This document shows, one piece after another, positions 47,605 to 55,783 of a DNA stretch of 64,000 nucleotides (position 1 is its first letter; each line of letters begins with the position of its first letter). The notes beneath the pieces are model-generated. The model was not told the DNA's origin. It saw nothing but the letters and a program-made list of their open reading frames with translations, and did no database searches. Position numbers and translations under genes: made by a program. Source of the DNA: Streptomyces sp. NBC_01298 (GTDB lineage: Bacteria > Actinomycetota > Actinomycetes > Streptomycetales > Streptomycetaceae); the NCBI RefSeq assembly GCF_035978755.1, contig NZ_CP108414.1, forward strand, positions 2,294,001-2,358,000, given 5' to 3'.

Positions 47605-48390
47605 ATGAAGACAAAGGTCGACACCTACGCCGCGGGCAGTCGCGCAAAATCTGGAGAACAGCACTATACGATTTCCGTCGCTCGTGACGAAAATACGATC
47701 CTCGAAGCCCAGCAGCTGCGCTTCCGAGTATTCAACCAGGAACTCAAATCGAGATATCACGCGGAGCATGGCCTGGAGATGGATGGAGTTGACCAGTATT
47801 GCGATCATCTCGTCGTCCGCCGCGCTGACACCGGTGAAATGGTCGGCATGCACCGCCTCCTCCCGCCCAGGGGTGCCGCGCAGGCGGGCGGCCTGACGTC
47901 AGAAGCCCTGTTCGATCTGAGTCCGCATCACGCGTTGAGACCGGCGCTCGTCGAGCTCACCCGGGTGTGCGTTCACCCGGACCACCGCACCGGTCCTGTC
48001 ATCGCCATGCTGTGGGCGGGAACGATCCGATACATGGCGCGCGGCGGCCACGCCTGGCTCTCAGGACGCATGACCTTCCCCCTCTTCGACGGTGGCGCCC
48101 TGGCCGCAGCCTGCCGGGAACATGTGGCGGCCGGCGGCCACATCGCGCCTGACCGCTACCACGTACGCCCTCACACCCCCTGGAAGCCCACGGCGAACGA
48201 CCGCCGCCCCGGCCTTCCGATGCCCCCCAAACTCCGCGGATACCTGCTTGCCGGCACATGGGTGTGCAGTGAGTTCGCCTACGATTCCCAACACGACGAG
48301 GTCAGTCTCTACCTCCTGCTCTCCCTTGAGAACACCGATCCGCGCCGGCGGAAGTTCCTCCTGTCACTGGGGGACCGACTGACCGCCTGA
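47605..48390 (+). CDS. OlsB-like L-ornithine N-acyltransferase (GNAT superfamily)
   Basis: OlsB enzymes transfer a 3-hydroxyacyl chain from ACP to the alpha-amine of L-ornithine, giving lyso-ornithine lipid. The 261 residues match the family: EAQQLRFRVFNQEL near residue 35, DQYCDHLVVRRADTGEMVGMHRLLP, ELTRVCVHPDHRTGPVI (the acyl-donor site), and WLSGRMTFPLFDGG. The first 30 codons are less GC-rich than the neighbours. The ATG at 47605 follows GAAAAGAGAC. The 3' end overlaps the CFA synthase gene by 27 bases, tail to tail. With ACPs nearby, an acylated amino acid is a likely intermediate. The OlsA partner is not in the window. Confidence 0.85.
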   Translation: MKTKVDTYAAGSRAKSGEQHYTISVARDENTILEAQQLRFRVFNQELKSRYHAEHGLEMDGVDQYCDHLVVRRADTGEMVGMHRLLPPRGAAQAGGLTSEALFDLSPHHALRPALVELTRVCVHPDHRTGPVIAMLWAGTIRYMARGGHAWLSGRMTFPLFDGGALAAACREHVAAGGHIAPDRYHVRPHTPWKPTANDRRPGLPMPPKLRGYLLAGTWVCSEFAYDSQHDEVSLYLLLSLENTDPRRRKFLLSLGDRLTA

Positions 48391-49305
48391 CGCTCCTGCG
48401 AGAGTTCGCCGTTCGGGCCAGCGGCGCAGTGTGATGCGGTAAAGCGTCGAGGCCTGGCGCATGAAGGCGATCTCACTGGCCCGCAGGTAGGTGCGGTACC
48501 GCAGGTAGGCGTCGGGACCGACGAGCAGCTGGGCCTCCTCCCGGGCCTGAAACAGCCGGGAGGACCAGCCGCGCAGGGTGCGGGCGTAGTCCGCGCCGTC
48601 CTCGCGCAGTCTGGTGATCGCGAAATACGGCTCGCACGCGGTGGCGATCTCGGACAGCCGCGGCAGCGCCGATCCGGGGAAGACCTCCCGTGCGAAGAAG
48701 TCGGGTACCGACTCCTCGTGTTCCGCATGATCGGTCAGCGCGATGGTCTGGAGGCTGAGCCGACCGAGCGGCGGCAGCCATCCGGCGCAGCGCGCGAAGA
48801 ATGCGCGGTAGGCCCCGATCCGTTCGTCACGGGACATGTCCTGATGGGTGAAGTGCTCGAACGCGCCGATCGAGACGATGCCGTCATAAGGCTCTGCCGT
48901 CTCGTGGTCCCGCCAGTCCTGGACTTCGACGTCCACGCCGGCCAGCCCGAGCGAGCGCACGTGTGCGTACTGGTCGGCGCTGAGGGTAAGACCGACCGCC
49001 TGCCGGACACCGGCCTCCTCGACAGCCGTCCGCAGCAGGCTCCCCCAGCCGCAGCCGATGTCCAGCAGCCGGCCGCCCGCCGTGAGGCCCGCTTGGTCGA
49101 GGTGGTAGCGGAGCTTGGCGTGCTGTGCCTTCACCAGCAAATCCGTGCTCCCGGGCGCGCCCGTGATGCCGTCCCACAGGGCGCAGGAGTATGTCAGGCC
49201 GGGATCGAGCCACAGGGCGTAGAAGTCCTTGCCGATGTCGTAGTGGGCCTGGATGTCCGCAGCGGTGGCACCGGTGCGAGGGCGTTGGCCGGTCCGGGTG
49301 TTCAC
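48364..49305 (-). CDS. Cyclopropane-fatty-acid synthase family methyltransferase
   Basis: It transfers a methylene or methyl group from S-adenosylmethionine to a double bond in an acyl chain. The 313 residues have the substrate-entry motif HYDIGKDFYALWLDPGLTYSCALW (in parts), the SAM loop LLDIGCGWGSLL, and IGAFEHFTHQDM. The start is the GTG at 49305, which overlaps the desaturase stop (GTGA); a longer form from 49347 is less likely. The desaturase directly upstream would make the double bond, which gives a clear two-step sequence. Confidence 0.9.
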   Translation of the reverse strand: MNTRTGQRPRTGATAADIQAHYDIGKDFYALWLDPGLTYSCALWDGITGAPGSTDLLVKAQHAKLRYHLDQAGLTAGGRLLDIGCGWGSLLRTAVEEAGVRQAVGLTLSADQYAHVRSLGLAGVDVEVQDWRDHETAEPYDGIVSIGAFEHFTHQDMSRDERIGAYRAFFARCAGWLPPLGRLSLQTIALTDHAEHEESVPDFFAREVFPGSALPRLSEIATACEPYFAITRLREDGADYARTLRGWSSRLFQAREEAQLLVGPDAYLRYRTYLRASEIAFMRQASTLYRITLRRWPERRTLAGASGGQSVPQ

Positions 49306-50276
49306 GGGCCGCCTCTCTCGTCGTACGAAGTGGATGAGTCCGGGCAAGGGAGCAGGACGGGGGGAGCAGCCGCCCTCATCCGGTCGAACAGGCGGCTGGA
49401 GCGTTCGGCTCTGGTCCGCAGCTCGTCGAGATGGAGGCCGATGCGGTCACGGGCCTGCTCGCCGGCGGGGCCGAGACCGGAGCGGGTCATCACCCCCAGG
49501 GCACGCAGCAGTGGCTGCAGCACATGCCGCCTGTGGATGTCGAGGTCATAGATGCCGAACGCGGCGATCCGCATGGCGCGCTGTCGGTAGCCGGCAATGG
49601 TGGTACTCGGCCACTCGAAGGAGCAGATGACGTCGGCGAGGGCGCAGACCGCGCCGTCGGGGTCCATTTCCAGCGCGGCGGTGTACACGTCGCGATAGAA
49701 GATCATGTGAAGGTTCTCGTCGGCTGCGATCCGCGCGGTCAGCTGACGGGCCACCGGATCGGCGCAGGCCAGTCCGGTGTTGCGGTGGGCCTCGCGAGTG
49801 GCCAGCTCCTGGACGGTGACGTAGGCCAGACCGTGCAGCAGGGACGTGTGGCCGCTGGTGTAGCCGGTGGACACGTGCCGCATGCGCTGGCGTTCCAGGG
49901 CCAGGGGGTCCACGGCACGGCGTGCGTGCAGGTAGCCGCGCAGCGCGTGGGCGTGGCGGTCCTCCTCAGCCGTCCAGCGGTGCACCCAGGTGCCCCAGGC
50001 GCCGTCACGGCCGAACTGGGTGGCGATCTCGAAGTGGTAGCTCGGCAGGTTGTCCTCGGTCAGCAGGTTGACCGTCAGCGCGTCCGCCACGACCTCCGGG
50101 AGCTCGGACTGGTCGGCCTGCCAAGGGGTGCCGTCGAGGGGGCCGTCGAAGTCGGAGGCCCGGCTCCAGGGAATGTAGGCGTGGGGGAACCACTCCGTTG
50201 CGGTTGCCAGGTGGCGGTCCAAGAGCTTGGCCACGGTCGGCTCCAGCTCCGCCAGGTGATCGAGAGGGAGGGTCAT
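49302..50276 (-). CDS. Acyl-ACP desaturase (soluble di-iron, FAB2/DesA family)
   Basis: It introduces a cis double bond into an acyl chain on ACP. The 324 residues have both di-iron ExxH motifs: WTAEEDRHAHALRGYL near residue 105 and RIAADENLHMIFYRDVY near 190. The early LLTEDNLPSYHFEIA holds the first ligands. The ATG at 50276 follows AGGAGCCTGCGTG. It lies 29 bases downstream of the second ketosynthase and is coupled with the CFA synthase, so ACP, ketosynthase, desaturase and CFA synthase form one operon. It needs reduced ferredoxin, which is not encoded nearby. Confidence 0.92.
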   Translation of the reverse strand: MTLPLDHLAELEPTVAKLLDRHLATATEWFPHAYIPWSRASDFDGPLDGTPWQADQSELPEVVADALTVNLLTEDNLPSYHFEIATQFGRDGAWGTWVHRWTAEEDRHAHALRGYLHARRAVDPLALERQRMRHVSTGYTSGHTSLLHGLAYVTVQELATREAHRNTGLACADPVARQLTARIAADENLHMIFYRDVYTAALEMDPDGAVCALADVICSFEWPSTTIAGYRQRAMRIAAFGIYDLDIHRRHVLQPLLRALGVMTRSGLGPAGEQARDRIGLHLDELRTRAERSSRLFDRMRAAAPPVLLPCPDSSTSYDERGGP

Positions 50277-50305
50277 CACGCAGGCTCCTGATGCGTCGGC
50301 CGATG

Positions 50306-51529
50306 TCAGGGGCGCTGGAACACGAGAGCCGCGTTCTGGCCGCCGAAACCGAAGGAATTGGAGAGCACCGTCTCCAGCCGGGCGGGCCGTGGAACCTTGG
50401 TGACGACGTCAAGGTCGATCTCCGGGTCCATCCGGTCGAGGTTGGCGGTGGGCGGGATGAGCTGATGGTGCAGGGAGAGCACCGAGCAGACGGCTTCCAC
50501 GGCCCCGCTGCCGCCGAGTAGATGCCCCAGGACCCCCTTGGCCGCGGTCACGGGAGGCGGGGTGTCGAAGACCCGGCGCAGCGCCGTGGCTTCCGCGATG
50601 TCGTTCATCGGTGTGGCGCTGCCATGGGCGTTGACGTGTCCCACGTCGCGCGGTGCGAGTCCGGCGCCGTCCAGCGCCGCGTGCATGGCCCGGACCGCAC
50701 CGTCGCCCGCGGGGTGGGGGACCGTCGGGTTGTGGGCATCCCCGGAGAAGCCGTAGCCGGTGAGCCTGGCGTACTCCCGGGCCCGTCGGGCCCGGGCGTG
50801 CTCGGACCTTTCGAGGACGAGGACTCCGGCGCCCTCGGACAGGACGAAGCCGTCCCGGTCGGCGTCGAAGGGACGGGACGCTCCGGCCGGGTCGTGCATG
50901 CGGGTGGACAGTGCGCCCATGCGCCAGAAGAGTGCCGATCCCAGTCGGTTGCAGCCGGAGTCGGACCCGCCGGCCACGGCGATGTCGCACGCGCCGGATC
51001 GGATCAGCATGCTCGCGATGCCGATGGCGCTGGCACCGGACGCACAGGCGGTGGTGACGCCCAGGGTGGGGCCCAGCGCACCGAGCATGGTCCCGACCTC
51101 GCCGGCGGCCATGTTCGGCAGGCTGCGGGGCAGGACCGTGGGCGACAGGGCGAGGAGGCGGCCCTTCTCCAGGATCTGGCAGGCCTTGATGGTGGTGTCG
51201 TGGCTCGATCCCCCGGTACCGATCACCACCGCGACCCGGCTGCCGTCCCACAGCGCGGAGTCCAGCCCGGCGTCGGCGACGGCCTCCTTGGCCGCTGCGT
51301 GAGCGAAGCGGATGAACCGGTCGGTGCGCCACGCCAGGCCGGCAGCCAGGGCCGGCTCGAGATCGGCATCCGCCACCCGGCAGGAGATCGTCACCGGCAG
51401 CCCGTCCATCGACGGATCGTGGGTGGCCGTGGGGACGCCGCCGCAGAGGCGGTCCCAAGTGGCGCCGACACCCACTCCTGCAGGCGTGACCATTCCCAGC
51501 CCGGTGACGGCCACGGCGTGGCGGTTCAT
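50306..51529 (-). CDS. Beta-ketoacyl-ACP synthase II (second)
   Basis: It has 407 residues, the same length as the first ketosynthase. Cys is in VTTACASGASAIGI, His in GHVNAHGSATPMND, and Lys/His in TAAKGVLGHLLGGSGA, so it is active-site complete. The overall similarity to the first ketosynthase is clear but not close, suggesting an old duplication or separate origins. The ATG at 51529 overlaps the ACP stop (ATGA), indicating coupled translation. It probably elongates the chain that the next two genes desaturate and methylate. Confidence 0.92.
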   Translation of the reverse strand: MNRHAVAVTGLGMVTPAGVGVGATWDRLCGGVPTATHDPSMDGLPVTISCRVADADLEPALAAGLAWRTDRFIRFAHAAAKEAVADAGLDSALWDGSRVAVVIGTGGSSHDTTIKACQILEKGRLLALSPTVLPRSLPNMAAGEVGTMLGALGPTLGVTTACASGASAIGIASMLIRSGACDIAVAGGSDSGCNRLGSALFWRMGALSTRMHDPAGASRPFDADRDGFVLSEGAGVLVLERSEHARARRAREYARLTGYGFSGDAHNPTVPHPAGDGAVRAMHAALDGAGLAPRDVGHVNAHGSATPMNDIAEATALRRVFDTPPPVTAAKGVLGHLLGGSGAVEAVCSVLSLHHQLIPPTANLDRMDPEIDLDVVTKVPRPARLETVLSNSFGFGGQNAALVFQRP

Positions 51530-51816
51530 GCGTCGTTCTTCGCAGCGGCCCCAGCCGACCGCAGGACCTGGTCCACGGCAGCGACCGCCTGGGCAAGCGT
51601 GGTGTCGAGGTTCATCTGCTCGAGAAGGCTTTCCTGGACATCGACTCCAGTCTGCTCTTCGATCACCACGATCAATTCCATCACGGCAATCGAATCGAGC
51701 TCCAGATCCGAAAACCTGACAGACCCGTCTAGTTTCGTCGGATCGATCTGAAAATGCGACTGAAGGAGATCCTTCAGGCGCGCCTCAGTGAATTCCTCGA
51801 CGATCTGAGAGTCCAT
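51526..51816 (-). CDS. Acyl carrier protein (second)
   Basis: The 96 residues have the phosphopantetheine site in FSDLELDSIAVMELIVVIEE (Ser near residue 42). The N-terminus MDSQIVEEFTEARLKDLLQ is helical and acidic. The ATG at 51816 follows GGAAGCGG with a T-rich spacer. A low-GC dyad lies about 100 bases upstream. It is the first gene of the ACP-ketosynthase-desaturase-CFA operon. Confidence 0.9.
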   Translation of the reverse strand: MDSQIVEEFTEARLKDLLQSHFQIDPTKLDGSVRFSDLELDSIAVMELIVVIEEQTGVDVQESLLEQMNLDTTLAQAVAAVDQVLRSAGAAAKNDA

Positions 51817-51912
51817 AAAAAACCACCGCTTCCGTTGCCCTTCCGGCGTTTCCGGCGAGGACGCCCCTCACTCCTACCACGCCCGCGATCCCCTGAAGAA
51901 GTCATTTCTAAA

Positions 51913-51940
51913 GCGTATACAGAAGTGTTCATTCGTATGC
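51913..51940. promoter_or_regulatory. AT-rich dyad upstream of the second ACP
   Basis: On the plus strand GCGTATAC and, 12 bases later, CGTATGC flank GAAgtgTTC, giving an imperfect inverted repeat. It stands in one of the few AT-rich patches here (51895-51955) and is about 100 bases before the ACP start, so it may be an operator or promoter of that operon. The rest of the gap (51817-52060) shows no gene. Confidence 0.45.
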
Positions 51941-52060
51941 AGCAATTTCCGGGTGCAGGTGCCGCGCGGCATTGGCGAGCTCGCGGGGACGTCTCGGGGC
52001 CACGGCAGGGGCTGACAGCAGAGGAGACGTAGAAACCGGCGACAAGGGCCGTGGTCAGGC

Positions 52061-53032
52061 TCAGCCGACGGGAGCGCGGTGGCGGAAGGACGCGACCGCG
52101 ATGGTGCGCCTGGTGGTGGCCTCGCTGATGGCGAGGTCGCTCTTCTGGTGGACCGGGTCGTCGGGATCGTACGAGGTGCGCAGCGCGAGGGTGAGGGTGG
52201 CGTCCAGGTCGGCGTTGGCGAGGTAGCAGATGCGGGCGTCGAGGAGTGTGCGGTCGAGGAAGGCGCGGTCAGTGCCACCGGAGGCCCGCCATTGGTGGAG
52301 CTGAGCACGCTCCACAATGGGGAAGAACGCGGCGAAATAGAGCAGGCCGACCCCGTTGACATCGCGGACGACGTCGACAGGGTGTTCCAGGACGAGGTCG
52401 GGTGCCGAACGGGGCCAGTGGGAGCGCGCGGAGTCGGGGAAGACCCCGAGGTCGCGGGCGCGTGCGCAAAGGTGGCGAGGGCTGTCCGCGTGGGGCAGAT
52501 GCATGTGAGTGAAACCAACCGGTGCGCTGCGCACGAGCGCGACGTTGCTGCGGGGATCGCTGCGCGAGACCCACACGTTGAGGTTCTCGACGTACAGGCA
52601 GTCCGGGCGAGGCCGGCTGGACATCTCGTCCGCGTCGAAGGGCAGCGGCGGCTGCCCCTCTGCTGTGATCCGGCGGATCCGATGCACCGTCACCACGGAC
52701 AGGCGACCGCTGTTGAAGACCAGGGAGTCGACCTCGATGCGTTCGCCGAACGTCAGATCACGGGGATGGAATCGGGAACCGGAGGTGAGGCGGTAGTAAT
52801 AGAAGGCAAGGTAGGACGGTAGTCCCCGTGCGTCGCGGGCGTTGAACACGTCCAAGCCGCACACCATGCTGACGGTCTGCCACGTCCAGTCGCCCACGCA
52901 CGCGACCAGGTTCTGCAGGGGCCCACACATCCCAGGTTGCACGATCATCGTCCGGCGCACCGACGCCGGGCCGGTCCGTTCCGCCTCGCAGAAAGGCATG
53001 CCCTCTGGAGGAGCCAGCACATCACTCACCAC
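52061..53032 (-). CDS. LnmK-like bifunctional acyltransferase/decarboxylase
   Basis: LnmK of leinamycin loads methylmalonyl onto a carrier protein and decarboxylates it to give propionyl-ACP. The 323 residues match that family: PGMCGPLQNLVACVGDWTWQTVSMVCG near residue 35, LPSYLAFYYYRLT, FGERIEVDSLVFNSG, and a hot-dog-like second half (LTLALRTSYDPDD). The start is GTG 53032 (or 53029) with GGAAGGGGG upstream. It is a likely source of a propionyl starter, which would give odd-numbered or methyl-branched acyl chains on the nearby ACPs. It is on the same strand as the ACP operon but 244 bases away. Confidence 0.75.
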   Translation of the reverse strand: MVSDVLAPPEGMPFCEAERTGPASVRRTMIVQPGMCGPLQNLVACVGDWTWQTVSMVCGLDVFNARDARGLPSYLAFYYYRLTSGSRFHPRDLTFGERIEVDSLVFNSGRLSVVTVHRIRRITAEGQPPLPFDADEMSSRPRPDCLYVENLNVWVSRSDPRSNVALVRSAPVGFTHMHLPHADSPRHLCARARDLGVFPDSARSHWPRSAPDLVLEHPVDVVRDVNGVGLLYFAAFFPIVERAQLHQWRASGGTDRAFLDRTLLDARICYLANADLDATLTLALRTSYDPDDPVHQKSDLAISEATTRRTIAVASFRHRAPVG

Positions 53033-53504
53033 AATCCCCCTTCCAGGCCAGACGGCCCAGGGACGCCGGTAGGTCGCGTCGCAGCCTGCGACAACGAAGA
53101 TCGTCCCTGCACCCCTCCAAGTCCAAATCTCCTGCCGCTAAATGGACTACCTCGGCATCGAACCAGCTCCACCACGGGTCTGGCCAAGCAGGCAAAGTGT
53201 GCACTCCGGGGGAGGACATCGTCGGGGTGGGTCTGGTCCCGCGGAAGGCGTACTGGGTGCAAGGCAGTGCCGGCCCTGTTCCCACGCCGTCAAGCGAGGC
53301 GGCCACCCCCTGCCGCAGGGCGGCCCCTTCCCTGTCGGCTGTGGCCAGGTCAGGCCGCGGTGCGAAGTGGCACGGCCTGCGGAACATGCCTACATCCGTC
53401 CGAATCTTCATCGTCGCCACCACCCCCTTCCCCTTTCCACCCGCGCCAGGCGGAGTGCGGCTGCGAGCATGCCCGTGCAGGCATTCGCACGGTGGGGAGT
53501 TCAG
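53033..53504. other. Gap without a recognised gene
   Basis: A stretch of 472 bases between the divergent LnmK-like gene and the winged-helix gene. Frames in both directions look non-coding. It must carry the promoters of both genes. Confidence 0.5.
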
Positions 53505-54953
53505 GTGCCACGAGAGCTCAACGAACGGCAGCAACAGGTGCTGCAATGGGTCGGCCAAGGCTGCCCTGACGGCGTGTGGGAGGGGACCGCGCACAAACTC
53601 AGCTGCCAAGCTCTTCACAGCCGGGGACTGGTCAAAGTCTCCAGGAGCCAGGGGCGGTGGTCCGTCGCCCTCACCAAGGCCGGCCAGCAATACCTGGACC
53701 ACGGATCCCCTCCCCCCGATCAGCCTCGCAGTAGAGACACCGTGCCCGCACCACGGGCTGGAACCCTGCCGCCTGAAGTAGCCGAGGGCGAAAAGGTCGG
53801 CGTCAAGGCAGCCGCGCCTGTGTCATCGCCGAAAACGAGCCCCCTCCCGCGGAAGAGGGCTAAGACCGTCACCGAGCAGCTCCTGGAGGAGCTCACTGAA
53901 GCCGGCGGCCGAATCGTGAAACGCGAAGCCAGCGGTCGGGAGACCGAGAAATGGCCTATCCGTGTGGCCGCAGCACGGCGGTCGGGAAAGATCCCTGCGA
54001 CCAAGGAACTGCACGCAGGCTGGTGCCGCGACGGATACGAAATCCGGCTCGTCGACACCCCCGCTTGGCGCTTGGCCGTCCTGCCACCCGTCCCCGTACC
54101 GGCACGGCTCCCCACTCCACACCCCGTGGTCAGAGCTCTGCGGGCGCACCCCCAGCCCATGGCGCTGACCAAAGGCGTACAGGGCAGAGCCTTCCGCCTC
54201 ATCCACGCGCTGCTCACCGCAACGCAGAAGCTGGGGCATACCAGCGCGTTCGGAACGGCCGAGAGTGCACCCGCGCCACATCGCCGACGAAACGGCCCTC
54301 CCCACTTCACCATCACCACCCAGGGCCAGCGATGCGATTTCCTCATCCTGCAGGAACAAGACCGCACCGAACACGTCCCCACGAAGAAGGAGCTCGCGGA
54401 CGCCGAGAAGCACTCCTGGGTAAGGATTCCCCGGTACGACACCTCCCCCGCCGACCGCCTGCGAATCTGCGTCAGCGGCGGGCTGCCACACAGGGCCGGG
54501 GAGTGGGCCGATACGACTTCACGCCCCCTTGAGGATCAGCTCGCCGAAATCGTGCAGGAAGTGGGACTTCGAGGTGAGGCCGCCGAACGCAAACGACTGG
54601 CCGACCTGGAGGCGGCACGGGAGAAGCGGCTGCAATGGGAAGCCGCGATGCAACGGGCAAAGATCGACTTCGCCGAGGCAGCCCGAGTCCAGCACCTCGA
54701 AGCGCAGGAACAAGCATGGCGCCGTGCAGCGGGCCTGGCCGAGTACGTCGACGCCCTCCGCCTCCACGCAGAGACCTTGGCGACCGGACCGGAGAGGGAC
54801 GGAGCCGAGGCATGGATCGCCTGGGCCACCGACCACGTGGAGCGCCTGAACCCGCTCAACGGGACGCTCCGCCTGCCCGACATCCCCGAACCTCGCGCCA
54901 ACGACCTGCAGCCGTTCCTGCACGGATGGAACCCCTACGGCCCCGGCTACTAG
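53505..54953 (+). CDS. Winged-helix/coiled-coil protein of unknown function (paralogue A)
   Basis: The 482 residues start with a winged-helix-like part (ELNERQQQVLQWVGQ to GRWSVALTKAGQQYLDHG), then a Pro-rich linker, a middle domain (TVTEQLLEELTEAGGRIVK), a strongly charged coiled coil (AERKRLADLEAAREKRLQW) and a C-terminal segment ending LRLPDIPEPRANDLQPFLHG. A related gene in the opposite orientation at 56935-58332 shares the order of parts and the C-terminal PxPRAxxLxPxLxGW pattern. The GTG at 53505 has GGGGAG six bases upstream and matches the start of the paralogue; ATG 53469 is an alternative. The function is unknown; it resembles accessory proteins seen in Streptomyces genomic islands. 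Confidence 0.65.
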   Translation: MPRELNERQQQVLQWVGQGCPDGVWEGTAHKLSCQALHSRGLVKVSRSQGRWSVALTKAGQQYLDHGSPPPDQPRSRDTVPAPRAGTLPPEVAEGEKVGVKAAAPVSSPKTSPLPRKRAKTVTEQLLEELTEAGGRIVKREASGRETEKWPIRVAAARRSGKIPATKELHAGWCRDGYEIRLVDTPAWRLAVLPPVPVPARLPTPHPVVRALRAHPQPMALTKGVQGRAFRLIHALLTATQKLGHTSAFGTAESAPAPHRRRNGPPHFTITTQGQRCDFLILQEQDRTEHVPTKKELADAEKHSWVRIPRYDTSPADRLRICVSGGLPHRAGEWADTTSRPLEDQLAEIVQEVGLRGEAAERKRLADLEAAREKRLQWEAAMQRAKIDFAEAARVQHLEAQEQAWRRAAGLAEYVDALRLHAETLATGPERDGAEAWIAWATDHVERLNPLNGTLRLPDIPEPRANDLQPFLHGWNPYGPGY

Positions 54954-55102
54954 TCGCGAGCCCCCTCGGATTATCACAGAGCGTAATCGGAGAGGAGAAG
55001 GCGGATCGCGGGTCTGACGCCGACCGACTCGGTCGCCGACTACCGGAAAGGGCGCATCCCACAGCAAGATCAAAATCTGCTGCGGAACGCACCCTTCCAC
55101 GC

Positions 55103-55117
55103 CTGACGGCCCGTCAG
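55103..55117. repeat. Perfect 15-bp inverted repeat
   Basis: CTGACGG-C-CCGTCAG, perfect with a one-base centre. It lies between paralogue A and the second attachment-like scar, just before the phased GCGTCA repeats, and may be a protein-binding site. Confidence 0.7.
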
Positions 55118-55133
55118 AGATCGCCGACGGCGT

Positions 55134-55170
55134 GCGTCAAACGTGCGTCACGAGCGTCAAATCTGCGTCA
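55134..55170. repeat. Four phased GCGTCA repeats
   Basis: GCGTCA starts at 55134, 55145, 55154 and 55165, spaced 11, 9 and 11 bases, about one helical turn apart. The repeats stand 60 bases from the second scar and could be arm-type sites for an integrase, or iterons. The surrounding gap (54954-55226) shows no gene. Confidence 0.65.
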
Positions 55171-55226
55171 AGATATCGCCCGTAACGCCCACAGCGCACA
55201 TCACGCACACTGCCCTAATCTGCAGG

Positions 55227-55322
55227 TCAGAGGCCCTTTCCAACGGGCTCAAGGATCGCGACGCACTCGACATGATGGGTCATCGAAATAAGATCTAGCA
55301 AAAACAGGTCAAAGGAAACCGC
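55227..55322 (-). other. Attachment-like scar B: 3' end of an rRNA (uracil-5-) methyltransferase-like gene
   Basis: The minus strand holds 31 codons and a stop, reading in part AVSFDLF, then DLISMTHHVECVAILEPV. A TGA stop lies two codons before this stretch, so it is only a remnant. It is the same length as scar A and in the same orientation, but only about two thirds identical at the base level by eye. Similarity ends at the same CCGCAG. The THHVECVAIL ending is the usual C-terminus of this methyltransferase family. It is likely an attachment site or a relic of an earlier insertion. Confidence 0.7.
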
Positions 55323-55783
55323 AGGTCAGCGGCTCGTGAGGCGCAAATCGGACAGGCCGCTGGTGTGCGTTACGTGCAGAGTGGGCGGTATGTGCGGCGC
55401 CCTGACGCTCTTTGCCTGCCTCTTGTCGTGGCAAAACAGGGCCCGAGCAGGCCGGGAAGCCAGTCAGGCGCGAAGGGACACCGCGGGGTCCATGAGGAAC
55501 GTCCGGAGAACCATTCCAGCCTGGCCGCGGGCCCCGGCGCCCGCCCGCAGGCTCTCGCCGAGACAGCTCGCGCCTTCTCTCTGCGCATGGCTGCCTGGCC
55601 CATCCCGCAAGCGCGGGGGTGTCCGTCGGCGGTACTCCCAGGAAAACGCCCGGGCCTGGCCCGGTCAGATACCTGGAACACGGAGGCGGGCGTGCCACGC
55701 GCCCCGCCTCGGCCGGCTCCCGGAAGCGCCGCCATCGCGGGTACGCGTACCGCAGGGCCCCGGTTTCGGGCATGCTGGTGAGC
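55323..55783. other. Gap without a recognised gene
   Basis: A stretch of 461 bases after scar B. Short open frames on both strands lack family motifs. The start of the toxin-antitoxin-like pair must have its promoter here. Confidence 0.5.

Noticed and set aside
35908..51529. A ketosynthase/chain-length-factor pair of a type II polyketide synthase
   Set aside because: Both ketosynthases have the active Cys, His and Lys, they are 13 kb apart, and no aromatase or cyclase is nearby.
55134..55170. CRISPR array
   Set aside because: The repeat unit is only six to seven bases and spacers are three to five bases; it is a phased binding-site cluster.
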